A DNA stretch of 64,000 bases, taken from the NCBI RefSeq assembly GCF_902499335.1, contig NZ_CABVQK010000005.1:186001-250000 (forward strand), in the 5' to 3' direction. Each line of letters begins with the position of its first letter. Positions within the stretch are counted from its first letter, which is position 1. The position numbers were made by a program, and so were the translations under genes. Under the pieces are notes generated by a model. The model ran no database searches and was not told the DNA's origin. It saw only the letters and a list, made by a program, of their open reading frames with translations. This document shows positions 62,501 through 64,000 of this stretch, piece by piece. This DNA comes from Burkholderia lata. Its GTDB lineage: Bacteria > Pseudomonadota > Gammaproteobacteria > Burkholderiales > Burkholderiaceae.

Positions 62501-63971
62501 CTCGCTGGCGGCCGTCCTGAATGAATCCCGTCGGCCGGACGATCACTGCTGGATTGGTTCGGTCAAGACCAACATCGGCCATCTGGAGTCGGCGGCGGGC
62601 ATCGCCAGCCTGATCAAGACCGCCCTTGCGCTACACCATCGCGCCATTCCGCCGAACCTCCATTTCCGGTCGATCAATCCGGAAATCGCGCTCGACGGCA
62701 CGCCCTTCCGCATTCCGCAGCAGGCCACGCCCTGGCATTCGGAACACGGGCCGCGCCTGGCCGGCGTGAGTTCGTTCGGCTTCGGCGGCACCAACGCGCA
62801 CATGATCCTGTCCGAAGCGCCACGGCCCGCAGAGATCGAAGCCGACCCGGCGGCGCCCGCGGCGCGCGTCGTGACGCTCTCCGCCCGCACGCCCGAAGCG
62901 TTGCAGGCGCTGGCTGCTTCCTATGCGGCCTATCTCGACGCGCATCCCGAGGTCCGTGTGCGGGATGTCGCGTTCACGGCAAATACCGGGCGCACCCACT
63001 TCACGCGGCGAGCGGCCATCGTCGCATCGAGTCTCGACTCGTTGCGTTCGCAACTTGATACCGTTTCGTCCGGTGAGCCTGCGGACACTCCACCTGCGGT
63101 GACATTCCACTTTTGCGCCGACGACGGCGGCAGCGCCGACGCGGTTCGGCAATTGCGCTCGGCCTGCCCCGCTTTCGATGCACTGATGCAGCGGCAATCC
63201 GAGGCGCACGAGCTCGTCCCCGCCGACGCCGGGTTCACGTCATTCCAGCGCGCGCTTGCGCAACTGTGGATGTCGTTCGGCATCACGCCGGGTGCCGTCA
63301 GCAGCACCGGCGACGGGCATCGCGCCGCTGCCTCGTGGGCGGACGTGCCGCAGGCGCAGGACGGCGGTGCGGCGGTACACCACGGCATCGTGATCGAAAT
63401 CGGCACACATACGGCCGCGTGGGACACGATCCTGCACACGCTCGCCGCGCTCTACGTACGCGGCGCGTCCGTCAACTGGGATGCCGTGGAGCAGGACGCG
63501 CCGCGCCGCCGGCTCGCCCTGCCGACCTACCCGTTCGAGCGTCGCGGTTTCTGGATCAGTCCGCGTGCGCCTCGGCATCCGTTGCTCGGGCGCCTCATGG
63601 AGCAGCACGCGCATGCGCCGGCCACGTGGATCTGGCAATCGCGTCTCGATGCGCCGGCGACCACCTTTCTCGGCGGTCATCGCGTCAAGGGGTCGCCCGT
63701 CCTGCCCTATTCCGCCTTTGTGGAAATGGCACTGGCGGCAACGACGGAAATCGGCGCCGCCGGCCATACGACGTTGAAGGACCTCGCACTGCATGCGCCG
63801 TTGCCGCTGCATCCGCATGAATCGCGCACCGTGCAGACCGTGCTGAGCCGCCGGTCCTGGGGACCGTTTTCGTTTGCCGTCTATCACCGGATCGAGGACA
63901 CCAGCGCCGCCGCGACATGGCAGATGTGCGCGAGTGCCGAAATTCACGAATCGGATCGGAGCCACGCATGA
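59556..63971 (+). CDS. Hybrid polyketide synthase: FAAL-ACP-KS-vestigial AT-half DH
   Basis: A 1,471-residue cytoplasmic synthase. Residues 1-565 are a fatty acyl-AMP ligase (LLQYTSGSTGTPKGVMISHA near 168; FHDMGFFGKVLLPIYLG). An ACP follows with its Ser near 625 (IHGLDSKDAIML). A ketosynthase spans about 680-1105, with Cys near 832 (VDTACSSSLVAVH) and His in EAHGTGTPLGDP and TNIGHLESAAG. About 1110-1345 is a shortened acyltransferase without its GHSxG motif. From 1350 a dehydratase fold begins (HRVKGSPVLP holds HxxxGxxxxP), but the protein ends before its second half. ATG 59556 has AAGG upstream. It loads and extends the lipid tail. Confidence 0.93.
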   Translation: MLPDTKFRTVTEILLFRGKVEPEKTAFIFLENGEAELTRLTFGDLDKRARGIAARLQDIAQPGDRVLLVYPPGLEFICAWVGCLYAGLIGVPAYPPRRHRPADRLKAIVADATPVVALTDAATLDGIAHHADGYSDTLELKILATDQRFDAPAEQWRAPEITPQTLALLQYTSGSTGTPKGVMISHANILSNMAVIAEASDADASTVFVSWLPVFHDMGFFGKVLLPIYLGVLSVLMAPAAFVQKPFRWLQAITKYRGTHCAAPDFAYDLCARKISDESRAQLDLSSWRVAFNGAEPVRAESVARFSHAFAACGFHAHTMRPVYGMAEATLFISGQPARSLPLVADYDADDLAHGVATKSDTGKRHALVSCGRTWAEHHLRIVNPDTGERCAPGRIGEIWLTGPSVGVGYWNRAEETERTFRAKLDGDDARYLRTGDLGFVDGEDLFVTGRLKDLIIVAGRNHYPQDLEQSAEGSHPALAPNASAAFSINVDNVERVVVACEVRREALNTLNAEAVATEIRRKLAEEHDVDLYAAVLLKPATILRTSSGKIQRSRIRQAFLDEQGLAIAGEWRRAFSAEYAPSTAAARDTQALVQWCIERVSRLSGIDSGKIDPDAPFSIHGLDSKDAIMLSGELQDWLGRPVSPTVVYDFPSISLLARHLSGTGNAVPDQAPGSAEARADIAIVGMGCRFPGAGNPDAFWQLLLEGRDAVGASTKRAADLPPTGLLEQVDQFDAAFFGISAREAESMDPQQRLLLEVAWETFEHAGIAPRSLAGGRTAVIVGISNSDYIRLAQEEVADVGPYVATGNALSVAANRISYTLDLRGPSWAVDTACSSSLVAVHQACRALQRGESDAALAGGVNLILAPQVSDSFTQAGMLSPDGRCKAFDAAANGYVRGEGVGMVLLKRLDDALESGDTVFAVIRGSAVNQDGRSNGLTAPNGPAQQAVIHGALRDAGVRAQDIGFVEAHGTGTPLGDPIELNSLAAVLNESRRPDDHCWIGSVKTNIGHLESAAGIASLIKTALALHHRAIPPNLHFRSINPEIALDGTPFRIPQQATPWHSEHGPRLAGVSSFGFGGTNAHMILSEAPRPAEIEADPAAPAARVVTLSARTPEALQALAASYAAYLDAHPEVRVRDVAFTANTGRTHFTRRAAIVASSLDSLRSQLDTVSSGEPADTPPAVTFHFCADDGGSADAVRQLRSACPAFDALMQRQSEAHELVPADAGFTSFQRALAQLWMSFGITPGAVSSTGDGHRAAASWADVPQAQDGGAAVHHGIVIEIGTHTAAWDTILHTLAALYVRGASVNWDAVEQDAPRRRLALPTYPFERRGFWISPRAPRHPLLGRLMEQHAHAPATWIWQSRLDAPATTFLGGHRVKGSPVLPYSAFVEMALAATTEIGAAGHTTLKDLALHAPLPLHPHESRTVQTVLSRRSWGPFSFAVYHRIEDTSAAATWQMCASAEIHESDRSHA

Positions 63972-64000
63972 AATTCGGCCTGATGTTCTTCGCCAGCAGT
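63968..64000 (+). CDS. Luciferase-like monooxygenase, MupA/Atu3671-type (partial)
   Basis: Only 11 codons are in the window: MKFGLMFFASS, the characteristic start of PKS/NRPS-associated FMN-dependent luciferase-like monooxygenases. The ATG overlaps the synthase stop (ATGA), showing tight coupling. In other clusters this domain is usually built into the synthase; here it begins a new protein. It may install a hydroxyl or a keto precursor for the amino group on the fatty chain. The assignment rests on very few residues. Confidence 0.6.
   Translation, partial: MKFGLMFFASS

Overview
The window is high-GC DNA with the gene content of a Burkholderia chromosome. The signs are a general porin with a Burkholderia-type signal peptide, many LysR/TetR/MerR-controlled catabolic units, Ssu/Sfn-type organosulfur genes, and one end of a lipopeptide gene cluster like the occidiofungin/burkholdine type of the Burkholderia cepacia complex. 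No rRNA, tRNA, CRISPR array, insertion sequence or prophage gene was seen. The species is an inference; no search was run.

Layout. (1) 1-16.7 kb: a porin cut by the window edge, then small regulator/target pairs: an unknown gene with TetR around a perfect 30-bp palindrome, LysR/LysE exporter, azoreductase/LysR, aldehyde dehydrogenase/TetR, a MerR gene lying between two MerR-type promoters (DJ-1/PfpI gene on one side, a two-gene operon on the other), GST/WYL regulator, and a large kelch lipoprotein. (2) 17.6-33 kb: a catabolic island. An aromatic-acid-type MFS importer, a GMC alcohol oxidase/dehydrogenase and an aldehyde dehydrogenase run rightward. A LysR gene and a six-gene block (acyl-CoA dehydrogenase, MaoC-like hydratase, thiolase fold protein, DUF35 zinc-ribbon protein, two CoA transferases) run leftward, followed by an alpha-methylacyl-CoA racemase and a second MFS transporter. 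The thiolase-like protein has lost all three thiolase catalytic residues and sits beside DUF35, the arrangement of Ltp2/ChsH2-type retro-aldolases. The inferred route is alcohol, aldehyde, acid, CoA ester, 2-methyl epimerisation, desaturation, hydration, then retro-aldol cleavage releasing propionyl-CoA. This is the best candidate for an undescribed pathway.

(3) 33-34.4 kb: an HD hydrolase between a complete DUF3224 gene and a decayed partial copy of it. (4) 34.6-43.5 kb: organosulfur acquisition: SfnB-like and DszC-like flavoproteins, an NtaA/DszA-family monooxygenase, an MFS transporter and an SsuA-C-B ABC importer. No flavin reductase is present. (5) 43.7-54.3 kb: mixed stress and housekeeping genes: OsmC, a chemoreceptor, an EmrB-type MFS pump, VOC and cupin proteins, a SufR-like cysteine-rich regulator divergent from an exported mini-catalase with a tautomerase, and an FGE-like protein with a small P-loop kinase. 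(6) 54.9-64 kb, running off the right edge: thioesterase, UDP-glucuronate decarboxylase (UDP-xylose supply), diaminobutyrate-type aminotransferase, SyrP-like dioxygenase, a FAAL-ACP-KS polyketide synthase with a vestigial acyltransferase and half a dehydratase, and the first codons of a luciferase-like monooxygenase. Together these fit one border of a xylosylated lipopeptide cluster.
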